In this document: positions 24,946 to 33,988 of the stretch, in pieces
Layout: each line of letters opens with the position of its first letter
Numbering within the stretch: the first letter of the stretch is position 1
Notes under the pieces: generated by a model
What the model was told of the DNA's origin: nothing
The model's input: the letters and a program-made list of their open reading frames with translations, nothing else
Databases searched by the model: none
NCBI GenBank assembly: GCA_013822685.1
Contig: PNKV01000009.1
Coordinates: forward strand, 62,001-126,000
Direction: 5' to 3'
Origin: Leptothrix sp. (in: b-proteobacteria)
Lineage (GTDB): Bacteria > Pseudomonadota > Gammaproteobacteria > Burkholderiales > Burkholderiaceae_C
DNA: 64,000 nucleotides
Program-made: the position numbers and the translations under genes

Positions 24946-24967
24946 ATACATACAGGAATGTATGTAT
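24946..24967. promoter_or_regulatory. AcrR-like operator between tetR-type gene and RND operon
   Basis: Perfect 9-bp arms, ATACATACA and TGTATGTAT, are separated by GGAA. The arms closely match the half-sites of the E. coli AcrR operator (TACATACA...TGTATGTA). A TATAGT hexamer at 24965-24970 could be a -10 box of the pump operon overlapping the site, which would explain repression. Confidence 0.75.
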
Positions 24968-25013
24968 AGTTGCCAAATTGATTGACCAGACAAGTATTTT
25001 GAAGAGGTGATCC

Positions 25014-26243
25014 ATGGCCAGCCATGACAAGGGAATGATTTCGCGCCACAGCGCCTGGGCCGTGCTGGCCTTGACCACCTCTTTGCTGGCCGCTTGCGGG
25101 CCGAAGGCCGAGGCGCCGGCTGCGGCACCTGGTGGTGGCATGCCGCCCGCGCAAGTGGGCGTGATCACGGTGCAGCCGCAGACGGTGCCCATCATCACGG
25201 AGCTGCCGGGGCGCCTTGAAGCATCGCGCATCGCGCAGGTGCGCGCCCGGGTGGCCGGCATCGTGCAGCAACGCAATTTCGTGGAAGGCTCTGATGTGAA
25301 GGCCGGGCAGGTCTTGTTCCAGATCGATCCCAGTAGCTTCAAGGCGGCGCTTGACAGTGCCCTGGCGTCGCAGGCCAAGGCAGAGGCCAATCTGAACCAG
25401 GCATCGGCGCTGGTCAACCGTTATCAGCCTTTGCAGGCGGCCAAGGCCATCAGCCCGCAAGAGTTCTTGAACGCGCAGGTGGCGCAAAGCCAGGCGCAAG
25501 CTGATGTGGCGGCCGCCAAGGCTGCCGTGCAAAACGCGCGCATCAACCTCGGCTACGCCACGGTCACGGCGCCCATTTCTGGCCGCATCGGCCGCGCGCT
25601 GGTCACCGAAGGGGCGCTGGTCGGGCAGGGCGATGCCACACAACTGGCGCTGATCCAGCAAACCAACCTGCTGTACGTCAACTTCACGCAATCGGCGGCC
25701 GAGGTGCTCAAGCTTCGGAAGGCCATGGCGCAGGGGCAACTCAAGCGCGCCGGTGGCCAGGCCGCCAGTGTGCGCGTGCTCTTGGACGATGGCACCGAGT
25801 ACCCGCTGCCCGGCAAGCTGCTGTTCTCTGACCTGAGCGTGGACAGCACCTCGGGTCAGGTCTCGTTGCGGGCTGAAGTGCCCAACCCGGATGGGGCCTT
25901 GATGCCCGGACTGTATGTGCGCGTGCGACTGGAACAAGCCCAGGTCGACGGCGGCATCTTGTTGCCTCAACAGGCCGTGACCCGGTCGACACAAGGCGAC
26001 ACCGTCATGGTGGTGGGCACCGATGGCATGGTCAAACCCCGCCCGGTCAAGCTGGGTGGCGCCAGGGGCAACCAGTGGGTGGTGCTGAGCGGCCTGAAGT
26101 CGGGCGAGCAAGTCATGGTGGATGGGTTCCAGAAGATGATGAACCCCAAGGCGCCGGTCAAGGCCGTGCCTTGGCAGCCCACGGCGGCATCGGGGCCGGC
26201 CTCGGCCCCCGCCTCCGCGCCTGATGCAGCCGCTTCGCGCTGA
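25014..26243 (+). CDS. RND efflux periplasmic adaptor subunit (AcrA/MexA-like lipoprotein)
   Basis: This is the membrane-fusion protein of a tripartite pump, 409 aa. Lipobox LLAAC gives a lipidated Cys at about residue 28. A biotinyl-lipoyl half (GRLEASRIAQVRARVAGIV and LFQIDPSSFKAAL), a coiled-coil hairpin rich in Ala/Gln (about 115-170) and the second lipoyl half (NLGYATVTAPISGRIG) follow. The beta-barrel and membrane-proximal domains end in a Pro/Ala/Ser tail. First gene of the operon with the inner-membrane and outer-membrane components; the next gene starts 11 bp after the stop. Confidence 0.93.
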   Translation: MASHDKGMISRHSAWAVLALTTSLLAACGPKAEAPAAAPGGGMPPAQVGVITVQPQTVPIITELPGRLEASRIAQVRARVAGIVQQRNFVEGSDVKAGQVLFQIDPSSFKAALDSALASQAKAEANLNQASALVNRYQPLQAAKAISPQEFLNAQVAQSQAQADVAAAKAAVQNARINLGYATVTAPISGRIGRALVTEGALVGQGDATQLALIQQTNLLYVNFTQSAAEVLKLRKAMAQGQLKRAGGQAASVRVLLDDGTEYPLPGKLLFSDLSVDSTSGQVSLRAEVPNPDGALMPGLYVRVRLEQAQVDGGILLPQQAVTRSTQGDTVMVVGTDGMVKPRPVKLGGARGNQWVVLSGLKSGEQVMVDGFQKMMNPKAPVKAVPWQPTAASGPASAPASAPDAAASR

Positions 26244-26254
26244 AGGAGCCTGAC

Positions 26255-29200
26255 ATGCCTCGCTTCTTCATTGACCGGCCCATCTTCGCGTGGGTGATCG
26301 CCTTGTTCATCCTGGTGTTTGGTGGCGTTGCCATCACCCAGTTGCCCATTGCGCAATACCCCACGGTGGCGCCGCCGTCCATTGTGATCAGCGCCACTTA
26401 CCCGGGGGCCTCGGCCAAGACGCTGGACGACAGCGTGGTCAGCGTCATCGAGCAGGAGCTCAATGGCGCGCCCGGGCTGGCCTACATGGAATCGGTCAGC
26501 CAGGCCAATGGCACGGGCTCCATCACCGTGACCTTCGAGCCCGGCACCAACATCGACCTGGCCCAGGTCGAGCTGCAGAACCGCCTGTCGCGCGCCTCGC
26601 CACGTTTGCCCGCGGCCGTGACGCAGCAGGGCGTCAAGGTCGACAAATCGCGCAGCAATTTCTTGATGTTCGTGATGTTGTCGTCCACCAACCCGGAGCT
26701 GGACCCTGTCTTCCTGGGTGACTACGCTTCGCGCAATGTGATCCCCGAGTTGCAACGCGTGCCCGGCATCGGCCAGGCGCAGCTGTTCGGCACCGAGCGT
26801 GCCATGCGCATCTGGGTGGACCCGGCCAAGTTGGTGTCCTTCGGCCTGACCGCCGCTGATGTCAACGCCGCCATCAGGGCGCAGAACGCCCTGGTGCCGG
26901 CCGGCGGCATTGGCGACCGGCCCAACATCGTCGAGCAAACCGTGGCGGCCACCGTGGTGGTCACCGGCCAGTTGGCCAACGTCGAGCAGTTTGGCAACAT
27001 CGTGCTGCGCGCCAAGACGGATGGCTCCGTGGTGCGCATGCGCGACGTGGCCCGCATCGAGCTGGGCGCGCAAACCTATGGCACCTATGCCCGCCTGAAC
27101 GGCAAGCCCGCCAGCGGCATTGGCCTGCAACTCTCGCCCACCGGCAACGCCCTGCAAACCGCCGAAGCCGTGCGCAAGCGCATGGCCGAGCTCAAGCAGT
27201 ACTTCCCCAAGGGGGTTGATTTCTCCATCCCTTACGACACCTCGGGCTTCGTGAAGATCTCCATCAGCCAAGTGGTTGAAACGCTGATCGAAGCGGTGGC
27301 GCTGGTGTTCGTGGTGATGTTCATCTTCTTGCAGAACCTGCGCTACACCTTGATTCCGACCTTGGTGGTGCCCGTGGCGCTGCTGGGCACCTTCGGGGTC
27401 ATGTCGGTGGCGGGTTTCTCGATCAACGTGCTGACCATGTTCGGCATGGTGCTGGCCATCGGTATCCTGGTGGACGATGCCATCGTGGTGGTCGAGAACG
27501 TCGAGCGCCTGATGGCGCAAGAAGGTCTGTCGCCGCTGGAAGCCACGCGCAAGGCCATGGGCCAGATCAGTGGTGCCATCGTCGGCATCACCGTGGTGCT
27601 GGTGTCGGTGTTCATCCCCATGGCTTTCTTCAGTGGCTCGGTGGGCAACATTTACCGCCAGTTCTCGCTGTCGATGGTGTCGTCGATGCTGTTCTCGGCC
27701 TTCCTGGCCTTGTCGCTCACGCCGGCCTTATGCGCCACGTTGCTCAAGCCGATCCCAGAAGGGCACCATGAGAAGCGCGGCTTCTTCGGCTGGTTCAACC
27801 GCCGCTTCACCGCCACCACGCACGGCTACGAAAGCTCGATCGCCAAGCTGGTCAAGCGTGGCGGCCGCATGCTGATCGTCTATGCGGTGCTGGTGGGCGT
27901 GGTGGGCTGGTTGTATGTGCGCATGCCCTCGTCCTTCCTGCCCAGCGAAGACCAGGGCAACCTGATCGTCAACGTGCAGTTGCCGCCGGGTGCCACCTCC
28001 AACCGCACCGAGGCCGTGATCGCGCAGGTCGAGAACTACTTCCTCAAGCAACCCGAGGTGCAATCGGTGGTGGGCGTGGTGGGCTTCAGCTTCTCGGGCT
28101 CGGGCCAGAACGCCGCCCTGGCTTTCGTGACCCTGAAGGATTGGGATGAGCGCAAGGGTGCGGGGCACTCGGCGCAAGACCTGGCCGGCAAAGGCTTTGG
28201 CGCGCTGATGGGCATCCGCGATGCCTTCATCTACCCGCTGAATCCGCCGCCGATCCGTGAACTGGGCAATGCCACCGGTTTCTCGCTGCGCCTTCAAGAC
28301 CGCGCCGGCCTGGGCCCCGCCGCCTTGCTGGCCGCGCGCAACCAGATGCTGGGCATGCTGGCGCAGAACGCCAAGGTCACCGGGGCCCGCCCTGATGGCC
28401 TGGAAGACGCACCGCAGTTGCAGGTAGATATCGACCGCGACAAGGCCAATGCCCTGGGCATCAGCTTTGATGCCATCAGCGCCACCTTGTCCACGGCCCT
28501 GGGCTCCAGCTACATCAATGACTTCCCCAACCAGGGGCGTCTGCAGCGTGTGGTGGTGCAGGCCGAGGCCAAGGACCGCATGCAGGCCGACCAGATCCTG
28601 CAGCTCAACGTGACCAACAACCAAGGGCAAAGCGTGCCGCTGTCGTCGTTCGCTAGCACGCGGTGGATCACTGGCCAGATGCAGGCGGTGCGCTACAACG
28701 GCTACCCCGCCATGCGCATCTCGGGTGATGCCGGCAAGGGCTTCAGCACAGGCCAGGCCATGGAAGAGATCGAGACGCTGGCCAAGCAGTTGCCTGAAGG
28801 CATCGGCATCGAGTGGACCGGCCTGTCGCGTGAAGAGAAGCTGTCTGGTTCGCAAGCGACCCTGCTGCTGGGCTTCTCGCTGTTGGCGGTGTTCCTGTGC
28901 CTGGCCGCTTTGTACGAAAGCTGGACCATTCCGCTGGCCGTTTTGCTGGTGGTGCCGCTGGGTTTGCTCGGCTCATTGTTGGGCGCGTCTTTCCGCGATC
29001 TGCCCAACGACGTGTACTTCAAGGTTGGCCTGATCACCATCATGGGCCTGTCGGCCAAGAACGCGATCCTGATCATCGAGTTTGCCAAAGAGTTGCACGA
29101 CAAGGGCATGGGCTTGATTGAGGCCACCTTGCAAGCCTGTCACCTGCGTTTCCGCCCCATCATCATGACCTCGCTGGCCTTCATCCTGGGCGTGCTGCCC

Positions 29201-29401
29201 CTGGTGCTGGCCAACGGGGCCGGCTCGGCCGCGCAACGCGCGATCGGCACGGGCGTGATGAGTGGCATGATCGCGGCCACGGTGCTGGCGGTGTTTTTCG
29301 TGCCGGTGTTTTTTGTGGTGGTGATGACGTGGCTCAACAAGGGCCCCAAACACCCCAAGACCCCCAACGCCTCCGAGGCAGAGGTCGTCCCTCATGACTA
29401 A
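26255..29401 (+). CDS. RND multidrug efflux transporter, inner-membrane (AcrB/MexB-type, HAE1)
   Basis: The proton-driven pump subunit is 1048 aa, the usual length for AcrB. The first helix (PIFAWVIALFILVFG) is followed by periplasmic porter loops. The proton-relay aspartates in GILVDDAIVVVENV correspond to AcrB D407/D408. The second half repeats the fold (FSLLAVFLCLAALYESWTIP and GLSAKNAILIIEFA). It likely exports hydrophobic drugs or solvents; a solvent-tolerance role is plausible beside alkane genes elsewhere in the window but is inference. It overlaps the outer-membrane gene by 8 bp. Confidence 0.95.
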   Translation: MPRFFIDRPIFAWVIALFILVFGGVAITQLPIAQYPTVAPPSIVISATYPGASAKTLDDSVVSVIEQELNGAPGLAYMESVSQANGTGSITVTFEPGTNIDLAQVELQNRLSRASPRLPAAVTQQGVKVDKSRSNFLMFVMLSSTNPELDPVFLGDYASRNVIPELQRVPGIGQAQLFGTERAMRIWVDPAKLVSFGLTAADVNAAIRAQNALVPAGGIGDRPNIVEQTVAATVVVTGQLANVEQFGNIVLRAKTDGSVVRMRDVARIELGAQTYGTYARLNGKPASGIGLQLSPTGNALQTAEAVRKRMAELKQYFPKGVDFSIPYDTSGFVKISISQVVETLIEAVALVFVVMFIFLQNLRYTLIPTLVVPVALLGTFGVMSVAGFSINVLTMFGMVLAIGILVDDAIVVVENVERLMAQEGLSPLEATRKAMGQISGAIVGITVVLVSVFIPMAFFSGSVGNIYRQFSLSMVSSMLFSAFLALSLTPALCATLLKPIPEGHHEKRGFFGWFNRRFTATTHGYESSIAKLVKRGGRMLIVYAVLVGVVGWLYVRMPSSFLPSEDQGNLIVNVQLPPGATSNRTEAVIAQVENYFLKQPEVQSVVGVVGFSFSGSGQNAALAFVTLKDWDERKGAGHSAQDLAGKGFGALMGIRDAFIYPLNPPPIRELGNATGFSLRLQDRAGLGPAALLAARNQMLGMLAQNAKVTGARPDGLEDAPQLQVDIDRDKANALGISFDAISATLSTALGSSYINDFPNQGRLQRVVVQAEAKDRMQADQILQLNVTNNQGQSVPLSSFASTRWITGQMQAVRYNGYPAMRISGDAGKGFSTGQAMEEIETLAKQLPEGIGIEWTGLSREEKLSGSQATLLLGFSLLAVFLCLAALYESWTIPLAVLLVVPLGLLGSLLGASFRDLPNDVYFKVGLITIMGLSAKNAILIIEFAKELHDKGMGLIEATLQACHLRFRPIIMTSLAFILGVLPLVLANGAGSAAQRAIGTGVMSGMIAATVLAVFFVPVFFVVVMTWLNKGPKHPKTPNASEAEVVPHD

Positions 29402-30893
29402 ATTCACTGCAGTCAAATCCACGGTGGCCCTGGCGGCCATCCTGGCCCTGGGTGCCTGCTCTCTGACACCCAACTACGAGCGCCCTGTCGCGCCCGTGGC
29501 CACCGACTGGCCTCAGGCGCCAGGCACGGCGGCCTCCGCGGCGTCGTCGGCCACTTCAGCCAATGCGGCGGAGTTGCCTTGGGCCACTTATTTCCCCGAT
29601 GCCCGCTTGCAGGGCCTGATCCGCAAGTCGCTGGAGAACAACCGCGACCTCCGCGTGGCCGTGCTCAACATCGAGCAGGTGCGGGCCCAGTACCGCGTCA
29701 CGCGCGCCGATCAGTTCCCCACCGTCAATGCAGCGATCAGCGGCACGCGTGGGCCGTCGGCCACCCCGCCGAATGAGGTCACCACGGTGGCGCAGGGCGG
29801 CATCACCATCACCGCCTTCGAGCTCGATTTGTTCGGCCGCTTGCGCGCGCTGAGCAACGCGGCCAGCGCACAACTGCTGGCCACAGAAGAGGCCCGCAAG
29901 TCCGCGCACATCAGCTTGGTGGCCTCGGTGGCCAACACCTACTACGCGATCTGGGCCGACCGCTGGCAACTGGCCTTGGCCGAGCAAACCCTGGAGGCGC
30001 GCCAGGGTTCGCTGAACCTGCAGCAGCTCAAGTTCGACAACGGCGTGCTCAACGAACTCGATTTGCGCTCGGCGCAATCGGTGCTGGAAGCCGCGCGCAT
30101 CAGCCGGGCACAGGCGCAGCGTCAACTGGCGCAAGACACCAATGCCCTCAACCTGTTGCTGGGCGAGACCGCGCCGGCCGACCTCTTGCCGCCTGCGCCG
30201 GTGCTGCCCAGTGCCAGTGCCATGCAGGATCCGCAAGCCGTGTCTGCCCTGGTGCGCGATGCCCTGTGGCCTGGCTTGAGCGAACTGCCCGTGGGCTTGC
30301 CCTCCGAGGCCTTGCTCAAGCGGCCTGACATCGCCCAGGCCGAGCAACAGCTGATCTCTGCCAACGCCAACATTGGCGCTGCCCGGGCCAACATGTTCCC
30401 GCGCATCAGCCTGACGGCCAGCGCGGGCGTGGTCAGCGATTCGCTGTCAGGCTTGTTCAGCGATGGGCGCAGCGCCTGGAGTTTCGCGCCCCAGGTTGTG
30501 CTGCCCATTTTTGACGCTGGCCGCAACCTGGCCTTGGTCGAAAGCTCCAAGGTCAAGCGTGACATCGCCGTGGCCCAGTACGAGAAAGCGCTGCAAAGCG
30601 CCTTCCGTGAAGTGGCCGATGCCCTGGTGGCGCGCAGCAGCTTTGCCGACCAGGCGCAAGCCCAGCAGAACCAGACGGATGCCGAAGCGGCCCGCCTGCG
30701 ACTGGCCACCTTGCGCTACAGCAGCGGCGTGGCCAGCCAGCTGGATTTGCTGGACGCGCAGCGCAGTTTGTTTGCCTCGCAGCAAGCCTTGATCTCGGCG
30801 CAACTGGCGCGCCAGCAGGCGCACATCACGCTGTACAAGGCGCTGGGTGGCGGCTGGACGCCACCGGAGACGACGACGGCGTCAGTTCGTTAA
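29394..30893 (+). CDS. Outer-membrane efflux channel (OprM/NodT-family lipoprotein)
   Basis: This third pump component has 499 aa. Lipobox LGAC puts the lipidated Cys at residue 22. Two OEP repeats are visible, starting around PWATYFPDARLQGLI and ANIGAARANMFPRISL, with long amphipathic helices that form the periplasmic tunnel. It overlaps the RND gene by 8 bp, so the three genes form one translationally coupled operon. Its stop overlaps the convergent SapC-like gene by 12 bp. Confidence 0.94.
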   Translation: MTKFTAVKSTVALAAILALGACSLTPNYERPVAPVATDWPQAPGTAASAASSATSANAAELPWATYFPDARLQGLIRKSLENNRDLRVAVLNIEQVRAQYRVTRADQFPTVNAAISGTRGPSATPPNEVTTVAQGGITITAFELDLFGRLRALSNAASAQLLATEEARKSAHISLVASVANTYYAIWADRWQLALAEQTLEARQGSLNLQQLKFDNGVLNELDLRSAQSVLEAARISRAQAQRQLAQDTNALNLLLGETAPADLLPPAPVLPSASAMQDPQAVSALVRDALWPGLSELPVGLPSEALLKRPDIAQAEQQLISANANIGAARANMFPRISLTASAGVVSDSLSGLFSDGRSAWSFAPQVVLPIFDAGRNLALVESSKVKRDIAVAQYEKALQSAFREVADALVARSSFADQAQAQQNQTDAEAARLRLATLRYSSGVASQLDLLDAQRSLFASQQALISAQLARQQAHITLYKALGGGWTPPETTTASVR

Positions 30894-31610
30894 CTTGCGG
30901 ATCAGCCGCGCGCCCAGCTTGTTGACGTTGTTCAAGGACAGCAAATGGGCGTGGATCCAGCCCAGTGCGCCGTTGCTGAACAACTCCTGCACCACCTCGG
31001 GCGCGAGCTTGTGCAGCTTTTCTTCGTCGACCACTTTGAAGCCGTTCAGCGTGATGTGCTGATCGGCCAGCTTGAAGTCGATGTTGCGGTCGACCAGCAA
31101 GTCCAGCTCGACCAGGCGTTTGGCAAACGCCGTGGTGCGCTGCATGTCGTTGTGAAAATCCAGCAGGAATTTTTGCAACTGCTGCAGGTAGGCCGTGTCC
31201 TTGCCTTCGGCATCGAACAAGGCCTCGCCGTCGCTGGCGTTCAGTCCGTCAAAGGCCTCGTCCACGCACACCGTCAACTGCGTGCTGCCCGGTTGCTCGG
31301 CCAGCACAAACGGGTAGCGCCGGATGAAGGCGGGCACATAGCAGTGCGTGTCCCAGCCACCATGGTCGTCGACCAACAGGTTTTCCTTGTCGCGCAGGCC
31401 CACCACCGACACCAGCGTGTGCTGGTCGCCCGAGGCCACGAACACGCATGGAAAATCCAGGGCAGCCAAGGGCAGCTCGGTCGCAGCCAGCAACACCGAA
31501 TTGGTCTCGCGCGCAAAGTTCAGCTTCTTGTCGCTGGCCTTGACGCGCAACTGGCGGTGTTGTTCTCGGTTGACCGGCACCAGCTTGTCGTACATCAACA
31601 AAGTTTTCAT
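30882..31610 (-). CDS. SapC-family protein
   Basis: The 242-aa cytoplasmic-looking protein resembles the SapC family (PF07277), named after a gene linked to S-layer function in Campylobacter. Typical segments are NREQHRQLRVK near the N-terminus, FPCVFVAS, GGWDTHCYVPAFIRRYPFVL in the middle and a C-terminal LSLNNVNKLGARL. There is no signal peptide. The molecular function is not known. The start at 31610 is chosen by conservation; the open frame continues upstream, antisense to ubiA. Confidence 0.85.
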   Translation of the reverse strand: MKTLLMYDKLVPVNREQHRQLRVKASDKKLNFARETNSVLLAATELPLAALDFPCVFVASGDQHTLVSVVGLRDKENLLVDDHGGWDTHCYVPAFIRRYPFVLAEQPGSTQLTVCVDEAFDGLNASDGEALFDAEGKDTAYLQQLQKFLLDFHNDMQRTTAFAKRLVELDLLVDRNIDFKLADQHITLNGFKVVDEEKLHKLAPEVVQELFSNGALGWIHAHLLSLNNVNKLGARLIRKLTN

Positions 31611-31700
31611 GGCACATCCCTTTTCGGTGGGGCCAGGATCAGCCCATGGCCGATTATGGTCAGTTTCAATGACGGCCAAGTGTCGCGATAATCCCAATCC

Positions 31701-32585
31701 GTGAACACCCCTGCACTGCCCATACACCGGTCGCGCTTGTCGCTCTACCTGGACCTGATCCGCTGGAATCGCCCCCAGGGTTGGCTGCTGCTGTTGTGGC
31801 CCACCTTGGCCGCCCTGTGGCTGGCCGCTGGCGGCTTTCCGGGCTGGCATCTGCTGCTGGTGTTCACCTTGGGCACCGTGCTGATGCGCAGCGCCGGTTG
31901 CGCCGTCAACGACGTGGCCGACAAGGATTTTGACCGGCACGTGCAACGCACCGCCCAAAGGCCGGTGACCAGCGGGCAGCTGTCGGTGAAGGAAGCACTG
32001 GCCGTGGGCGCGGTGCTCGCGCTGGTCGCATTCGCGTTGGTGCTCACCACCAATGCGCTGACCATTGCGATGTCTTTCGCGGCCCTGGCCGTCACGGTGA
32101 TCTACCCTTTCACCAAGCGTTTTGTGTCGATGCCGCAGGCGGTGCTGGGCGTGGCCTTCAGCTTTGGCATCCCCATGGCTTATGCGGCTGTTGGCAACCA
32201 TGTGCCGGCGCAGGCCTGGTGGTTGGTGCTGGGCAACCTGGGTTGGGTGCTGGCCTACGACACCGAATACGCCATGGTCGATCGCAATGACGACCTCAAG
32301 ATCGGCATCCGAACGTCGGCCATCACCTTGGGCCGCTTTGACGTCATCGGCGTGATGGGCTTTTATGCACTGTGCATTGCCTGCTGGGCCATGGTGGGCC
32401 ATGAAGCCGGGCGTGGCGTCTGGTATTTCGCGGGCCTGGCGGCGGCCGGTATGCAGGCTCTTTGGCACGGGTGGTTGATTCGCCATCGTGACCGGGATGG
32501 TTGCTTCAAAGCCTTTCGGCTGAATCACTGGCTGGGCTTGAGCTTGTTCTTGGGGCTGGTGTTGGACACCGCGCTGGCGGGCTGA
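31701..32585 (+). CDS. ubiA: 4-hydroxybenzoate polyprenyltransferase UbiA
   Basis: UbiA attaches the polyprenyl tail to 4-hydroxybenzoate in ubiquinone synthesis at the inner membrane. The 294-aa protein has multiple membrane helices and both aspartate-rich motifs: NDVADKDFD (70-78) and [12 protein letters not shown] (about 191-202). [16 protein letters not shown] at the N-terminus is typical. It starts with GTG and is divergent from the SapC-like gene. It is followed by a 572-bp gene-free, highly palindromic region. Confidence 0.95.
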   Translation: MNTPALPIHRSRLSLYLDLIRWNRPQGWLLLLWPTLAALWLAAGGFPGWHLLLVFTLGTVLMRSAGCAVNDVADKDFDRHVQRTAQRPVTSGQLSVKEALAVGAVLALVAFALVLTTNALTIAMSFAALAVTVIYPFTKRFVSMPQAVLGVAFSFGIPMAYAAVGNHVPAQAWWLVLGNLGWVLAYDTEYAMVDRNDDLKIGIRTSAITLGRFDVIGVMGFYALCIACWAMVGHEAGRGVWYFAGLAAAGMQALWHGWLIRHRDRDGCFKAFRLNHWLGLSLFLGLVLDTALAG

Positions 32586-33157
32586 GTGGGTGTGATTGCG
32601 GGGAGCGCGAGGCGGGGATGAGGCGGTGGCTGGCAGGGCTCCTATGGTGTCGGTCCACCGCGTTGCGGCGGACTGCTCTGCGGTGCTCGCCTGGGGCGGG
32701 GACCGTCCGAAACTCGCCTTCGGCTCAAACAACGGACGATCCTTTTTCCGCCCCAGGCTGCGCTCCTCGACGCCCCCGAAGTCGCCCTGCCAGCCACCGC
32801 CTCATCCCTGATCGCCTCGCTGGTGGCGTAGCACGAAGAAGAACCGTGGCATGCCACCAGCGGGGCGAAACAAGGGCTGGGGCGGCATCCGGCGGGGCGC
32901 CTGGCTTGGTGCTGAGAAGCGCAGTGCCGAGGTGGGCACGCGACAGCGTGCATCGTCATCTGACTGGCCGTGGTTGTTTGAGCGCAGCGGCCAAAGGCCG
33001 CGCAGCGAGTTCCACGGCCCCACCTCGGCGCGAGCATCGCAAGGCAGTCCCGCTTGAAAAGCGGGGACCACCAAGCTGAAGCCCCGATGGATGCCGACCC
33101 AGCCCTCGCCCCGCGCTGCACCGACCAAACGCTCACACGTGGTGAGCCCGCCCAACC
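32586..33157. repeat. 572-bp gene-free region of nested inverted repeats
   Basis: No credible gene lies here, although open frames exist on both strands. Block A (32615-32808) has perfect 25-bp outer arms (32615-32639 with 32784-32808). Inside are further arms GCCTGGGGCGG/CCGCCCCAGGC and CGTCCG/CGGACG, around a GCCTTCGGC mini-hairpin. Block C has 9-bp arms at 32819-32827 and 32853-32861. Block B (32860-33114) has imperfect outer arms (AAGGGCTGGGGCGGCATCC with a near-complement at 33088-33106) and nested arms GCTTGGTG/CACCAAGC, GCCGAGGTGGG/CCCACCTCGGC, GGCCGTGG/CCACGGCC and GCGGCC/GGCCGC. It looks like a mobile or repeated intergenic element or structured RNA; identity unknown. Confidence 0.75.
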
Positions 33158-33979
33158 TTAGCGCCCGAACTCATCCCCCAACTCACCCGCCCGCTTCTGC
33201 GCAGCACGCATCGCCGACACGAAGGCGGCCTTGACACCATCGGCCTCCAAGCTGCTCAACGCCGCATACGTGGTGCCTCCCTTGGATGTGACCCGCTCGC
33301 GCAGCACCGACGGCGCTTCGGTCGATTGCGCCGCCAAAGTCGTGGCACCCGCGAACGTCGCCAAGGCCAAGGCGCGCCCTTGCTCGGCGTCTAGGCCCAT
33401 GTCGGCCGCCGCCTGCACCATCGCCTCGATGAAATAGAACACATAAGCTGGGCCCGAGCCCGACAGTGCGGTCACGGCGTCCAGGTCGCTTTCCTGCTTC
33501 ACCCAAAGCCACTGGCCGGTCGTGGCCACCATGTCTTGCACCGCTTGTTTCTCCGCGTCGCTCACCTCAGGCCGGGCAAACAGCCCCGTCATGCCTTGCC
33601 CGACCAAAGCCGGGGTGTTGGGCATCGCGCGCACCACGCGGGGAGTGCCCAGCAAGCGGGCAACGTCGGTGCTGCGCAGACCAGCCATCACGCTGTAATG
33701 CAAGGCCTGGCCCATGTGAGCCGCGCTGGCGGCAGCCGCGTCTTTGAACTGTTGCGGCTTGACCGCCCAGACCACCGTGGACACGGCGGCCAACGCCGCG
33801 TCGGGCGAGGGCAGGGCGGTCACGCCCAAAGTCTGCTGAAGGCGCAGGCGTTGGTCTTCGCTGGGGTCGATGACCAGGATGCTGCTGGCCGCACGGCCTT
33901 GCCGCAACAGGCCGCCGATGATGGCGGTGGCCATGTTGCCGCCGCCGATGAATGCGATGTCAAAAGATGGGGTGCTCAT
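33158..33979 (-). CDS. proC: Pyrroline-5-carboxylate reductase
   Basis: ProC performs the last step of proline synthesis, reducing pyrroline-5-carboxylate. The 273-aa protein begins with the Rossmann motif FIGGGNMATAIIGGL and has RAMPNTPALVGQG, the signature ALSGSGPAYVF (about 168-178) and the C-terminal VTSKGGTTYAAL. Length and motifs are normal. It lies 10 bp downstream of the hybrid kinase gene on the same strand but need not be functionally linked. Confidence 0.96.
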   Translation of the reverse strand: MSTPSFDIAFIGGGNMATAIIGGLLRQGRAASSILVIDPSEDQRLRLQQTLGVTALPSPDAALAAVSTVVWAVKPQQFKDAAAASAAHMGQALHYSVMAGLRSTDVARLLGTPRVVRAMPNTPALVGQGMTGLFARPEVSDAEKQAVQDMVATTGQWLWVKQESDLDAVTALSGSGPAYVFYFIEAMVQAAADMGLDAEQGRALALATFAGATTLAAQSTEAPSVLRERVTSKGGTTYAALSSLEADGVKAAFVSAMRAAQKRAGELGDEFGR

Positions 33980-33988
33980 GGGGCGTGA

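Noticed and set aside
24939..26111. 390-codon minus-strand frame opposite the efflux adaptor gene
   Set aside because: His/Gln/Arg-rich composition typical of antisense translation; the adaptor on the plus strand has full family motifs.
32501..33155. Open frames of 117-192 codons on both strands between ubiA and proC
   Set aside because: They arise from GC-rich inverted repeats, show no domain-like composition and have no ribosome-binding sites; the palindromic element explains them.
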